Origin: Rhodoplanes serenus
GTDB taxonomy: Bacteria; Pseudomonadota; Alphaproteobacteria; Rhizobiales; Xanthobacteraceae
Reading direction: 5' to 3'
DNA: 64,000 nt
NCBI GenBank assembly: GCA_945897515.1
Contig: CAMDFO010000008.1
Location: 1 to 64,000, forward strand
Made by a program: the position numbers and the translations under genes. Below are positions 1 through 8,311 of the stretch, piece by piece (positions within the stretch are counted from its first letter, which is position 1; every line of letters starts with the position of its first letter). Under the pieces are notes generated by a model that ran no database searches, was not told where the DNA came from, and worked only from the letters and a program-made list of their open reading frames with translations.

Positions 1-191
1 CCTTCGCTGACAAAGCCTCGAGCCGATTGTTCGCATCAAAGAAACCGAACTGACCCATCGAATGCGCCTCCGCTGCCAAATCTCGTACGCTCCTTGAATC
101 TGATTTGACGAACGACGGCCAGGACGCAATTATTCGAGGTGCCCTTAACAAATCGAGCGGGCGTTTTCATGTTCGTTTCGGTCGACCGGGT

Positions 192-2660
192 ATGATGATG
201 CGCATTCAGCGGATGGCGGCGGGTTTCGTGTTGGGATGCGCTGCCCTGGCGAGCGCGGCCTCGCCCGCCGCAGCCGCGTTCAAGCTGGTTGTCCAGTACG
301 ACGTGGCCGATGCAGCGCAGGCGGCCTGTGTCCAGGCGCTGCGGTCCACTGCGCCGGCCGGCCTGCGCGACCTCAATATCGTCGCCGAGGCTAGCGGCTC
401 CGGCCACTATGCCGACGCCGCTTTACAGCTCAATCTGAGCGATGCGATGGACTGGAATGCGATTTCCATCGCATCGGTGCCATATGCATTCAGGGATGCC
501 GCGCACTTCCAGGCGTTCCTGCGTAGCGACTTGTTCAAGGTGCTGAAAATTTCCGACCAGGAGCGCGACGCTCTCAAGCTGACATGGTTGGGGGTGGCCT
601 ATGGCGGCTTCTATCAACTGTTCAGCCGCGACCGCGCCTATACCGAGCCCAAACACTTCTACGAGCAATATGTCGGCGGCGCCGAGCATGCCCAGCTCTA
701 CCAGAAATTCAAAGCCAACAAGATCCCCCTCGATCTGACCGGCAACGTGCAAGGACCTTTATTCAGCAGGTCCGATGTGGAGACCATGGCGGCGAGCGGG
801 CGGCGGATGGCAGCAGTCGAAGCGCCGCTGGTGAATGCGTTTGGGTATGGCTTGGATAAGAGCGCTCGCTTTCTCAACCTCTCATATTCTGCGGTCCACG
901 CTGTGGTGTTCGTCGCGGTGCGGCCCGAGCAGCTCGCGGCGATGCCCACGTCGGTCCGCCGCCGGGTCGAGCGGTGGGTGGAGAACGCCGCGCAGGCGTG
1001 CAGCGCGCAGAATTTCCAGAGCGAACAGGCGATGCTGGATCGTCTCAAGAACGCCGGCATGACCGTGGTACCGATCAACCGCGCGCCGCTGGTCGAAGCC
1101 GGCTGGGCCCACGCTCTGCAATGGGTTCCATCCAATCTCCGGTGGATGGTCGCGGATCTCGACCAGATTGTGAAGCTGGAAGCCAAGCCGGCGCCGCGCC
1201 GTCTGCCATCCGCGCTGATCGCGAGCCTGCCGGCCAAGACGCGTGCGGAATTGCAAGCGAAGATGAAAATTCTGGCGCAGGAGCGTCAACCTGTGTTGGC
1301 GCGGGTCAAGACCGAGCCCAATCGCCAGCGTGTCCAGGACGTGTGGGACACCGAGCGCGACGCGCTGGCCGATGCCTTCCGCGAGGGTGTGACAGCCGCC
1401 CCGGTGAAGCAACCGCGAACCCTGGGGGACGCGCCGCGGCCGCGGCCCAACGTGCGGTCGCCCGCGGTGGTGCAAACGCTGATGGTGGAGCTGGCGGAGA
1501 GCGTGAAGCGGATCGATCCGCGCTTCTGCAACCGCAATTGCTTGAGCGGCGTCGAAGCGCTTGTGGTGGCGGCGCGCGCTGCCTGGGCGATCGGCGACAA
1601 GACCAGCATGGCGCGATACTTCGAACAGGCCGAAGCGCTGACGCGCCGTCCGGACGCAGAGAACCAAAGCGTCGCGGCCGAGCTGCTGGCGATCGCGCGA
1701 GGCAGGGTCCTGGTCAACGATGCCGGCGCCATGATTGCGGTGAAGCGGGCGGCCGACACAGCCGGTGACAATCATTTCAGTCTCGCCAAGCTCGCGGTCA
1801 TGATGCAGTCGCTCGGCGACAAAGGCGGAGCCACCCAACTGTTTGCCAAGGCCTACGACGCCGGCGGCGGCCAGCCGGACAAGATGGCGGACATTGCGTT
1901 GGCGCATTTCCAGGCCGGAAACCGCGACGCCGCCGTCAGCATGATCGCGGAGATGTTCGACGCAGCCGACAGTCCCGGCAAGCTGCTGAGAGCGCTCTAT
2001 CTCGCGAACGAGCTTTGGCCGCCGATGGCCGAGCGTGCCGCCGTGATGTTCGAAAAACTCACGGATGCGCAATGGCCGCTGGGAATGCGCGAAGACAACC
2101 CGCACGTGGCCAGCATCTGGGGTGAGCACGGTTACGAGGACTGGCTGAGAACGCTGCAGTATTCCTCCTGGATGTGGCGTTCGGCGGAAAATGTCGAATC
2201 GCTGTTGAGCGTTAAGACGAAGCTCGATCGCTATCGCGCGACCGCCTCCCAGGCCGCAGCTTCCGAGATTCAACGCGCCCGGGCGGACATCGACGGGGAT
2301 ATCGCCTTCGTGCATTTCAAGCGCGGTGAACGCGAAGCCTCGCGCGCGGCGGACGGCGGCAAGTATCTGCAATCGGAGGGTTTGCGCGAGCGGGTGAAGA
2401 ACGCCGCTGAATGGCCGGCGCTGTTGCGCCAGGCCGAAGAAATGCCCGAGGACGACCCGAGGTTAGAACGGGTTTCGCTGCTGCGCCGGATTGCGGGCGA
2501 AGCCGCGGTGGCTGGCGACGTCGACACCGTTCGCAAGGCGGCAGGCCTGGCGAAGCGGCTCGAGGGTTGGGACCTGAAACAGGTCGTCCGCCGGGAATAT
2601 TGGGTGTATGAGCCTGCCGTGAGCGCCGCGGCGGGGCTGCCGGCGCTGGATTACAAATAA
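192..2660 (+). CDS. Large exported helical-repeat protein, unknown function
   Basis: 822 residues. I start at the ATG run at 192 (MMMRIQRM) because it begins a clear Sec signal peptide with a hydrophobic core and an A-x-A cleavage site near residue 29; the open frame runs 87 bases further upstream without a signal-like start. The middle and end (about residues 440-790) are alanine-rich helices with TPR/Sel1-like spacing (phrases such as ARYFEQAEAL and ALAHFQAGNRDAAVSMI), suggesting a periplasmic scaffold. I do not recognise the N-terminal half. It stands alone, followed by a hairpin and the MetE-like gene. No catalytic motif is visible. Confidence 0.75.
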   Translation: MMMRIQRMAAGFVLGCAALASAASPAAAAFKLVVQYDVADAAQAACVQALRSTAPAGLRDLNIVAEASGSGHYADAALQLNLSDAMDWNAISIASVPYAFRDAAHFQAFLRSDLFKVLKISDQERDALKLTWLGVAYGGFYQLFSRDRAYTEPKHFYEQYVGGAEHAQLYQKFKANKIPLDLTGNVQGPLFSRSDVETMAASGRRMAAVEAPLVNAFGYGLDKSARFLNLSYSAVHAVVFVAVRPEQLAAMPTSVRRRVERWVENAAQACSAQNFQSEQAMLDRLKNAGMTVVPINRAPLVEAGWAHALQWVPSNLRWMVADLDQIVKLEAKPAPRRLPSALIASLPAKTRAELQAKMKILAQERQPVLARVKTEPNRQRVQDVWDTERDALADAFREGVTAAPVKQPRTLGDAPRPRPNVRSPAVVQTLMVELAESVKRIDPRFCNRNCLSGVEALVVAARAAWAIGDKTSMARYFEQAEALTRRPDAENQSVAAELLAIARGRVLVNDAGAMIAVKRAADTAGDNHFSLAKLAVMMQSLGDKGGATQLFAKAYDAGGGQPDKMADIALAHFQAGNRDAAVSMIAEMFDAADSPGKLLRALYLANELWPPMAERAAVMFEKLTDAQWPLGMREDNPHVASIWGEHGYEDWLRTLQYSSWMWRSAENVESLLSVKTKLDRYRATASQAAASEIQRARADIDGDIAFVHFKRGEREASRAADGGKYLQSEGLRERVKNAAEWPALLRQAEEMPEDDPRLERVSLLRRIAGEAAVAGDVDTVRKAAGLAKRLEGWDLKQVVRREYWVYEPAVSAAAGLPALDYK

Positions 2661-2705
2661 GCCTTATGCGGCTGCGAGCGCGTGTGTTGCGCCGATAAGG
2701 AAACT
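2661..2705 (+). terminator. Imperfect hairpin after the large exported protein gene
   Basis: CCTTAT (2662-2667) is complementary to ATAAGG (2695-2700), with GGC/GCC pairing just inside. No T-tract follows (AAACTGCGG), so it may be a weak or Rho-assisted terminator, or only a processing hairpin. Confidence 0.25.
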
Positions 2706-2745
2706 GCGGCGTATTGGCGTCATCACCGAGAAGCGGAGTGTTTGA

Positions 2746-3885
2746 ATGATGGGTCCTCCCTTTCGGGCCGACGTCGTCGGCAGCTTCCTGCGTCCGCAAC
2801 GCTTGAAGGACGCACGCGAAACGTTGCTCGGGCCGCAGACGCCGGACCGGCATCTCGGTCCGCACGGCAACGCCGAGCTTGCCGCCATCGAGGACGAATG
2901 CATCCTCGACGTGGTCCGGATGCAGGAGCGTGTCGGCCTGCAAGCCGCGACCGATGGCGAATTCCGCCGCCGGAGCTGGTGGCTCGATCTCATCATGGGT
3001 TGGGACGGCTTCTCGGCGGATCGCAAGGGCAATGCCGAGATGGGCTGGCGCAACCAGCAAGGCGCGACGCAGGCCGCGTCGCGGCTCTGGATCGGCGGAC
3101 CGATCCGGTGGCGACCGAGCGCCACGGTGAGGGCCTTCGAATTCCTGAAGGCGAACACCGGGCTGGTGCCGAAGGTCACGCTGCCTGCGCCGCTGATCCT
3201 GCACATGTTCGGCGGCGGCGACAAAGGCATCCTGGAAGGCCATTACCAGGACATCGACGCGTTCTGGGCAGACGTCGTCGCGGCCTATCGGGCGGAGGTG
3301 AAGGCGCTGGTCGACGCCGGCGCGACCTACATCCAGTTCGACGACACCAGCATCGCGTTCCTGTGCGATCCGATGCATCGCGAGACCGTCCGGCGCTGGG
3401 GCTCGGAGCCCGACGCGCTGCTGCGGGTCTATGCGAAGCGGATGAACGAGGTGCTCGCCGCTGTTCCCGAGCATGTCACGGTGACGTTCCACCAATGTCG
3501 CGGCAACCGCGAGGGGCACTGGATGGCGGAGGGTGGCTACGATCCGGTGGCGGACGTGCTGTTCAACGCCATCGATGTGCACGGCTATTTCCTGGAATAC
3601 GACACCGAGCGCGCTGGCACGTTCGCGCCGCTGCGGCTGCTGCCGAAGGGCAAGATTGTGGTGCTCGGGATCATGTCCAGCAAGGCGCCGGCGCTGGAAT
3701 CCGCCGAGGACCTGAAGCGGCGGGTCGACGAGGCGGCGAAGTTCGCGCCGCTTGAGCAGCTCGCGATCAGCCCGCAGTGCGGCTTCTCCAGTTCGATCGG
3801 CGGCAATCCGCTGAGCGAAAAAGACCAAGAGGCCAAGCTCGCGCGCCTGGCCGAAGTCGCGCGGGCGGTCTGGGCCAGCGGTTAG
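2746..3885 (+). CDS. Cobalamin-independent methionine synthase (MetE C-terminal)-like protein
   Basis: 379 residues with the single barrel of the MetE C-terminal/UROD-like family, half the length of full MetE, so it resembles stand-alone YxjG-type or core-MetS-type enzymes. N-terminal FRADVVGSFLRP is typical. The zinc ligands are visible as H-x-C in FHQCRGN (about 250) and a late cysteine in CGFSSS (about 345). Expected chemistry is methyl transfer to a thiol; the physiological methyl donor and acceptor cannot be read from sequence. The first of two adjacent methionines is used (ATGATG at 2746). Only 6 bases separate its end from the convergent membrane-protein gene. Confidence 0.85.
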   Translation: MMGPPFRADVVGSFLRPQRLKDARETLLGPQTPDRHLGPHGNAELAAIEDECILDVVRMQERVGLQAATDGEFRRRSWWLDLIMGWDGFSADRKGNAEMGWRNQQGATQAASRLWIGGPIRWRPSATVRAFEFLKANTGLVPKVTLPAPLILHMFGGGDKGILEGHYQDIDAFWADVVAAYRAEVKALVDAGATYIQFDDTSIAFLCDPMHRETVRRWGSEPDALLRVYAKRMNEVLAAVPEHVTVTFHQCRGNREGHWMAEGGYDPVADVLFNAIDVHGYFLEYDTERAGTFAPLRLLPKGKIVVLGIMSSKAPALESAEDLKRRVDEAAKFAPLEQLAISPQCGFSSSIGGNPLSEKDQEAKLARLAEVARAVWASG

Positions 3886-3891
3886 TCCGCC

Positions 3892-4392
3892 TTACGTCCC
3901 CGCCGATGCGACCGCGCCCGACGGACGGAATTTCTTCGTGCTGGCGTAGATCAGCCAGGCGAAGACCAGCAGCAGGACTGTCTGCGCCACCGCGAACGGC
4001 GGCTCCGACTCGGTCGGCGCCAATGCGTGGAGCGCGGGCACCTTGCGGAAAAGCTGCACCACCAGCACGAAGAAATTGAAATATGCCGTCAGCACGAGGC
4101 TGACCGCATAAATCCAACGCCATGACCCTGCGAGATGGAGCACGTAGCGGGCAAACAGTGCCGCTGCCGTGAACGCCAGCGTAATGATCCCGACGATATG
4201 AGCCGGCCCGAACGGGAAATCGAAGCCGAATCCGGTGAGGCAGGTCGCCGTGATGCTGGCGAAATAGACCTCGGTCCAGAGCGCGGGCACGCGCGAGGCG
4301 AACAGCGCCTTCACCACCACGACGCCCGAGACCAGCGCGACGATGCTCAGCAGCGTGTGAATCCAGGTGAACGTCGAGAGTCCTAGAAACAT
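3892..4392 (-). CDS. Small integral membrane protein, unknown function
   Basis: 166 residues starting at the ATG at 4392, which has an excellent Shine-Dalgarno (AAGGAGGG) 6-7 bases upstream; the frame is open further upstream but lacks a comparable site. Four hydrophobic helices are evident (around residues 6-26, 37-60, 70-95 and 125-145). The last residues are polar (STKKFRPSGA). It resembles small four-helix DUF-type alphaproteobacterial proteins, but I cannot name a family. It lies downstream of the MBL hydrolase gene on the same strand with a 109-base gap, so it could be transcribed separately. Confidence 0.7.
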   Translation of the reverse strand: MFLGLSTFTWIHTLLSIVALVSGVVVVKALFASRVPALWTEVYFASITATCLTGFGFDFPFGPAHIVGIITLAFTAAALFARYVLHLAGSWRWIYAVSLVLTAYFNFFVLVVQLFRKVPALHALAPTESEPPFAVAQTVLLLVFAWLIYASTKKFRPSGAVASAGT

Positions 4393-4501
4393 AGTGCCCT
4401 CCTTGCCGGCATCGGCCATCATCGTTCGGCGCGCTGTCACAGACAAGCCGGAGCGGAGGTAAGTCAGTCCTGTTGCCGCAACTTTGGGCGGGATGCCGCG
4501 A

Positions 4502-5389
4502 TCATAGGCCGACGTCGGCACCGCCTTTCAGTTTCACCGGAATCATCAGGTAGCGCACCCCGTTGGCTTCCTTGGGCGGGAATTTCCCGGCCCGGATGTT
4601 GACCTGGATCGAAGGCAGAAGCAGCCGCGGCGCGGCAAGCGTCTCGTCGCGTTTGGTTCGCATGGCGACGAATTCGTCCTTGGTCACGCCTTCGCGGACG
4701 TGCACGTTCTTTTCGCGCTCCTCCTTGACCGTGGTCTCCCAGGCATATCGATCGCGCCCGGGCGCCTTGTAGTCGTGACACATGAACAGCCGCGTCTCGG
4801 GCGGTAGCGCCTGCAGCCGCTTGATCGAGCGATAGAGTTGATGCGCGTCGCCGCCGGGAAAATCGGCACGTGCGGTGCCGTAGTCCGGCATGAACAGCGT
4901 GTCGCCGACGAACACCGCGTCCGCGATTTTGTAGGAAATATCCGCCGGTGTGTGGCCGGGCGTGTACAGTACCTCGGCATCCAGTTCGCCGATCCGGAAG
5001 CGTTCGCCGTCCTTGAACAGATGGTCGAAATCGCTCCCGTCGGTCGCCAGATCGGTGGCGTTGAAGATCGGGCGGAAGATGCGTTGAACATCCTTGATGT
5101 GTTCGCCGATGCCGATCCTGGCTCCGGTCTTTGCCTTGACGTAAGGCGCGCCGGACAGGTGATCGGCGTGGGCATGGGTCTCCAGCGCCCACACGATGGC
5201 ATAGCCGGCCTCGTCGGCCGCCTTCAGCATCGTCTTGACGGAGCGCGTATCGACCGTTCCGCCGTTGTGATCGTAATCCAGCACCGGATCGATGACGGCG
5301 GCCTTCCCGGTCGCAGGGTCCGCCACCAGATAGCTGACCGTGTTGGTGGGCTCGTCGAAGAACGCCCGGATGATGGGTTTTTGCGCCAT
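4502..5389 (-). CDS. blh: MBL-fold persulfide dioxygenase-like hydrolase (Blh/ETHE1-type)
   Basis: 295 residues. The metallo-beta-lactamase metal motif THAHADH is at residues 71-77, followed by a glyoxalase-II-like YTPGHTPADIS and FVGDTLF with the bridging aspartate. The order and the C-terminal KDEFVAMRTKRDETLAAPRLLLPSIQ match the Blh/ETHE1-like persulfide dioxygenases of sulfide-detox operons, which oxidise glutathione persulfide to sulfite. I chose ATG 5389 (AGAAGG 8 bases upstream) over the frame's more distal ATG at 5425, which lacks a ribosome site and sits in the promoter region. Divergent from the BigR-like repressor across a shared operator. Function is family-level knowledge plus context. 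Confidence 0.85.
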   Translation of the reverse strand: MAQKPIIRAFFDEPTNTVSYLVADPATGKAAVIDPVLDYDHNGGTVDTRSVKTMLKAADEAGYAIVWALETHAHADHLSGAPYVKAKTGARIGIGEHIKDVQRIFRPIFNATDLATDGSDFDHLFKDGERFRIGELDAEVLYTPGHTPADISYKIADAVFVGDTLFMPDYGTARADFPGGDAHQLYRSIKRLQALPPETRLFMCHDYKAPGRDRYAWETTVKEEREKNVHVREGVTKDEFVAMRTKRDETLAAPRLLLPSIQVNIRAGKFPPKEANGVRYLMIPVKLKGGADVGL

Positions 5390-5426
5390 GACTTGAACCT
5401 TCTGAAAGAACGAACGCGTTTGCATC

Positions 5427-5453
5427 TTGACATATATATTAGAGATATCTAAT
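5427..5453. promoter_or_regulatory. AT-rich promoter with BigR-type inverted-repeat operator
   Basis: Between the divergent MBL and ArsR-type genes lies ATTAGA-GATA-TCTAAT (5438-5453), a perfect 6-base inverted repeat with a 4-base spacer. On the + strand TTGACA (5427-5432) and TCTAAT (5448-5453) form a candidate -35/-10 with 15-base spacing, so the right arm coincides with the -10. BigR/SqrR repressors are known to bind AT-rich palindromes overlapping the -10 of their own operons. The block stands out against the GC-rich surroundings. Confidence 0.7.
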
Positions 5454-5477
5454 TAAGCAATATCCGAAATAAAGGCC

Positions 5478-5807
5478 GTGACCGTGCCGTCCAAGACCTT
5501 CAATCCTCAGGGCATCGAGAAAGCTGCGGCGCAGGTGGCGGACATCCTGCGCGCGCTCGCCAACGAGCGGCGGCTGATGATTCTCTGCAAGCTCGTCGAG
5601 TGGGGTGAGGCCAACGTGAACTCGCTCGCCGAGGCCGTGGGGCTGTCGCAGTCCGCGCTCTCGCAGCACTTGGCCAAGATGCGGGAGGAGGGGTTGGTGA
5701 CGTTTCGTCGCGAAAGCCAGACGCTCTGGTATCGCATCGCCGACTCGCGGATCGAGGACCTCTTGGCCACCCTGCACAAGCTCTACTGCCGGCCCGGCAA
5801 ACGTTGA
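5478..5807 (+). CDS. bigR: ArsR/SmtB-family sulfide-responsive repressor (BigR/SqrR-like)
   Basis: 109 residues, the normal size for the family, with a winged helix-turn-helix (LAEAVGLSQSALSQHLAKMREEGLV, recognition helix about residues 55-75). Two cysteines, C37 (MILCKL) and C104 (LYC), sit where the redox cysteine pair of BigR and SqrR sits; these form a disulfide or tetrasulfide with persulfides and release DNA. Start is GTG 5478; a second GTG at 5484 has better spacing to AAAGG (5471-5475) and may be the true start. It heads an operon with the rhodanese and exporter genes. Confidence 0.88.
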   Translation: MTVPSKTFNPQGIEKAAAQVADILRALANERRLMILCKLVEWGEANVNSLAEAVGLSQSALSQHLAKMREEGLVTFRRESQTLWYRIADSRIEDLLATLHKLYCRPGKR

Positions 5808-5822
5808 ATTGAAGGAGTCGTC

Positions 5823-6377
5823 ATGTCTCTCCCAAAGATAAGTCCGGCCGAAGCTCGGCGGTTCCTCGATCGAGGAGCGATCTTGGTCGACATTCGCGAG
5901 GCTGACGAATACGCCCGCGAGAATATCGCCGGAGCGCTCCACCTGCCGCTCTCCAAGCTGGACGAGGCCGATCTCGCATTGCATGGCGGCAAGCCGGTCA
6001 TCTTTCATTGCAGGAGTGGTGCCCGCACGACGGGCCACGCACTCCAGCTCGCGCAAAAGGTGAGTGGTGCCTGCGAGGCCTTCATCGTCGAGGGCGGGCT
6101 GGACGCCTGGAAGCGAGCGGGACTGCCGGTGGTGACGGATCGTCGTCAGCCAATCGAATTGCAGCGGCAGGTGCAGATAGGTGCCGGCAGCCTGGCGCTG
6201 ATCGGCACGATGCTAGGTCTGCTTGCTTCGCCGTGGTTCTTCGCGGTGCCAGCTTTCGTGGGCGCAGGGCTGACAATGGCCGGCGTGACCGGGTTCTGCG
6301 GAATGGCGCGTCTCCTCATGCGCGCGCCGTGGAATAGATCGGCCTACGGCTCGGCAAGGCCGGCCAAGGCCGCCTAA
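5823..6377 (+). CDS. Rhodanese-DUF2892 membrane sulfurtransferase (YgaP-like)
   Basis: 184 residues. An N-terminal rhodanese domain (about 5-105) carries the active-site loop CRSGARTT with nucleophile C63; the C-terminal part (about 120-160) holds two hydrophobic helices of the DUF2892 type, as in YgaP. The expected role is persulfide/thiosulfate sulfur transfer at the membrane. A strong GAAGGAG precedes the ATG, 15 bases after the repressor stop. Placement between BigR-like repressor and sulfite exporter supports sulfide detoxification: persulfide made from sulfide is passed on, oxidised by the divergent dioxygenase, and the sulfite exported. Confidence 0.88.
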   Translation: MSLPKISPAEARRFLDRGAILVDIREADEYARENIAGALHLPLSKLDEADLALHGGKPVIFHCRSGARTTGHALQLAQKVSGACEAFIVEGGLDAWKRAGLPVVTDRRQPIELQRQVQIGAGSLALIGTMLGLLASPWFFAVPAFVGAGLTMAGVTGFCGMARLLMRAPWNRSAYGSARPAKAA

Positions 6378-6411
6378 CGCATCTGCCTCAGGCGAGGGGA
6401 GGGCACGCACA

Positions 6412-7194
6412 ATGGTCCTGTCGTTGACCCAAACTGTTCTTGCCGTCGCGTCGGGCTCGTTCGTGGGCTTTGCGCTTGGGCTTGTCGGCGGCGGCGGCTC
6501 CATCCTGGCCGTGCCACTGCTGATCTATGTGGTCGGCGTGCAGGACCCGCATGTTGCGATCGGCACCAGCGCGGTTGCGGTTGCCCTCAACGCCATGGCC
6601 AATCTGACGGTGCACGCCCACGCCGGAAACGTGAAGTGGCGTTGCGCCACGGTGTTTGCGGTGGCCGGCGTTGCCGGCGCGTTCCTGGGCTCGACCCTCG
6701 GCAAGATGATGGACGGGCAGAAGTTGCTGGCACTATTCGCCAGCCTGATGATGGTCGTCGGGGCCCTGATGCTTCGCGACCGCGCACGCACGGGCGATAC
6801 CGGTGTTCGGCTTTCGCGCGAGAACCTGCCCTATTTGCTCGGCCTGGGTCTGGCCGCCGGTGCGGTGTCGGGATTCTTCGGAATTGGCGGCGGCTTTCTC
6901 ATCGTGCCGGCGCTTACGCTGGCGACCGGAATGCAGATGCTGAATGCAATCGGCTCATCGCTGCTGTCGGTTACCGCTTTTGGGCTTACCACAGCGGGCA
7001 ACTATGCGTGGTCGGGGCTGGTGGACTGGCCGCTGGCGGGGCTGTTCGTGACCGGAGGGCTGGTTGGAGGTCTGCTGGGCGCGCGCTCCGCACGGTCGCT
7101 GGCCGACCGCAAGGGGGCGCTGACGACTGTGTTCGCGGTGCTGATCTTTGCGGTGGCCCTCTACATGCTCGTTCGGAGCCTCAATTTGATCTGA
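6412..7194 (+). CDS. TauE/SafE-family sulfite/anion exporter
   Basis: 260 residues, strongly hydrophobic with about eight predicted helices arranged as two repeats, each beginning with the glycine-rich signature (GFALGLVGGGGSILAVPLLIY near residue 18, and GAVSGFFGIGGGFLIVPAL near 150). That is the TauE/SafE pattern. As the last gene of the BigR-like operon it most likely exports sulfite produced by persulfide oxidation; the substrate is inferred from context only. The preceding gap is 34 bases, with GAGGGGAGGG close to the ATG. Confidence 0.88.
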   Translation: MVLSLTQTVLAVASGSFVGFALGLVGGGGSILAVPLLIYVVGVQDPHVAIGTSAVAVALNAMANLTVHAHAGNVKWRCATVFAVAGVAGAFLGSTLGKMMDGQKLLALFASLMMVVGALMLRDRARTGDTGVRLSRENLPYLLGLGLAAGAVSGFFGIGGGFLIVPALTLATGMQMLNAIGSSLLSVTAFGLTTAGNYAWSGLVDWPLAGLFVTGGLVGGLLGARSARSLADRKGALTTVFAVLIFAVALYMLVRSLNLI

Positions 7195-7237
7195 GACGGA
7201 CGCACTATCCATTTCGGCCTCGCACACCTAAATAACC

Positions 7238-7264
7238 GTCCCCACTGCCTGCATTTGCGGGGAC
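7238..7264 (+). promoter_or_regulatory. Possible hairpin covering the HtrA-like gene's ribosome site
   Basis: GTCCCC (7238-7243) is complementary to GGGGAC (7259-7264), which is also the only Shine-Dalgarno-like stretch before the ATG at 7268. A six-pair stem with a 15-base loop could mask the site. Sequence observation only. Confidence 0.3.
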
Positions 7265-7267
7265 TGT

Positions 7268-8296
7268 ATGCTCGACACCTCACTTGCCTATCTGCTCGAT
7301 CCCGACGCCGCTGACCCTACGCCGGCCGCGCCGTTCGCGGACAGCGAGCGGGTTTATTTCGACGCCTATTCCGATGCCGTCACGGCGGTGGTCGAGGCGG
7401 TCGGTCCGGCCGTGGTGCGGGTCGATACCCGCGAGCGCAACGGCAAGGCCGGCCGCGGCGGCACCGGCTCGGGCGTGGTGATCTCGCCCGACGGGCTGGT
7501 CCTGACCAATGCTCATGTGGTGGGCTGCACCCGCGAAATCCGGCTGTCGGACACCGAAGGCCGCACCACCGAGGCGCGCCTGCTCGGCATCGATCCCGAT
7601 ACCGATCTCGCGCTGCTGCGGGCCGACGCCGCGCGCAGCCTGGCGTTCGCGCCGCTCGGCGATTCCAAGCAGCTTCGGCGCGGCCAGATGGCGATCGCGA
7701 TCGGCAATCCGCTCGGCTTCGAATCGACGGTGACGGCCGGCGTCATCTCCGCGCTCGGGCGTTCGCTGCGCGCGACTTCGGGGCGAATGATCGAGGATGT
7801 GATCCAGACCGACGCGGCGCTCAATCCCGGAAACTCCGGCGGGCCGTTGGTGTCGTCGCGCGGTGAGGTGATCGGCATCAACACCGCGGTGATCGTGGGC
7901 GCGCAAGGCATCTGCTTCGCGGTCGCCAGCAACACCGCCAATCACGTGCTGAGCGAGATCATCATGCACGGCCGGGTGCGCAGGGGTTACATCGGGGTCG
8001 CGGCGCAGACCGCGCCGGTGCCGCGGCGTCATGCGATCGCGGCAGGCATCGACAACCGCTTGGGCGCGATGCTGACGGCGGTCGACCAGAGCGGGCCGGC
8101 GAGCGCGGCGGGGTTGCTGTCGCACGACCTCGTGGTGGCGCTCGACGGCGAGCCGGTGACCGGCGTCGATGATATGATTCGGCTGCTCGACCGCAACCGG
8201 ATCGGCCGGAGCGTGCGCATCGACGTGCTTCGGCTCGGCCGGTTGCGCAGCTTCGATGTCGTTCCGACCGAGCGCTCCGCGCCGGCTGCTGCCTAA
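7268..8296 (+). CDS. HtrA/Deg-like S1C serine protease with one PDZ domain
   Basis: 342 residues. The chymotrypsin-fold domain (about 35-230) shows the whole triad: H83 in TNAHVVG, D113 in DTDLALL and S190 in GNSGGPL. A single PDZ domain follows (about 240-335). Unlike classical DegP/DegQ it has no signal peptide (N-terminus MLDTSLAYLLDPDA), so it may be cytoplasmic or leaderless; similar short Deg proteases occur in many Hyphomicrobiales. No upstream signal-bearing start exists in the short gap to the exporter gene. It may share transcription with the thioesterase 15 bases downstream. Confidence 0.88.
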   Translation: MLDTSLAYLLDPDAADPTPAAPFADSERVYFDAYSDAVTAVVEAVGPAVVRVDTRERNGKAGRGGTGSGVVISPDGLVLTNAHVVGCTREIRLSDTEGRTTEARLLGIDPDTDLALLRADAARSLAFAPLGDSKQLRRGQMAIAIGNPLGFESTVTAGVISALGRSLRATSGRMIEDVIQTDAALNPGNSGGPLVSSRGEVIGINTAVIVGAQGICFAVASNTANHVLSEIIMHGRVRRGYIGVAAQTAPVPRRHAIAAGIDNRLGAMLTAVDQSGPASAAGLLSHDLVVALDGEPVTGVDDMIRLLDRNRIGRSVRIDVLRLGRLRSFDVVPTERSAPAAA

Positions 8297-8311
8297 CCCG
8301 AAAGGCTGAAT

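Noticed and set aside
882-2372. 496-codon minus-strand frame inside the large exported protein gene
   Set aside because: Antisense composition, no ribosome site; the + strand has a signal peptide and normal composition.
2661-2745. SAM or cobalamin riboswitch before the MetE-like gene
   Set aside because: Only 85 bases are available and no conserved riboswitch core is visible; the hairpin there fits a weak terminator better.
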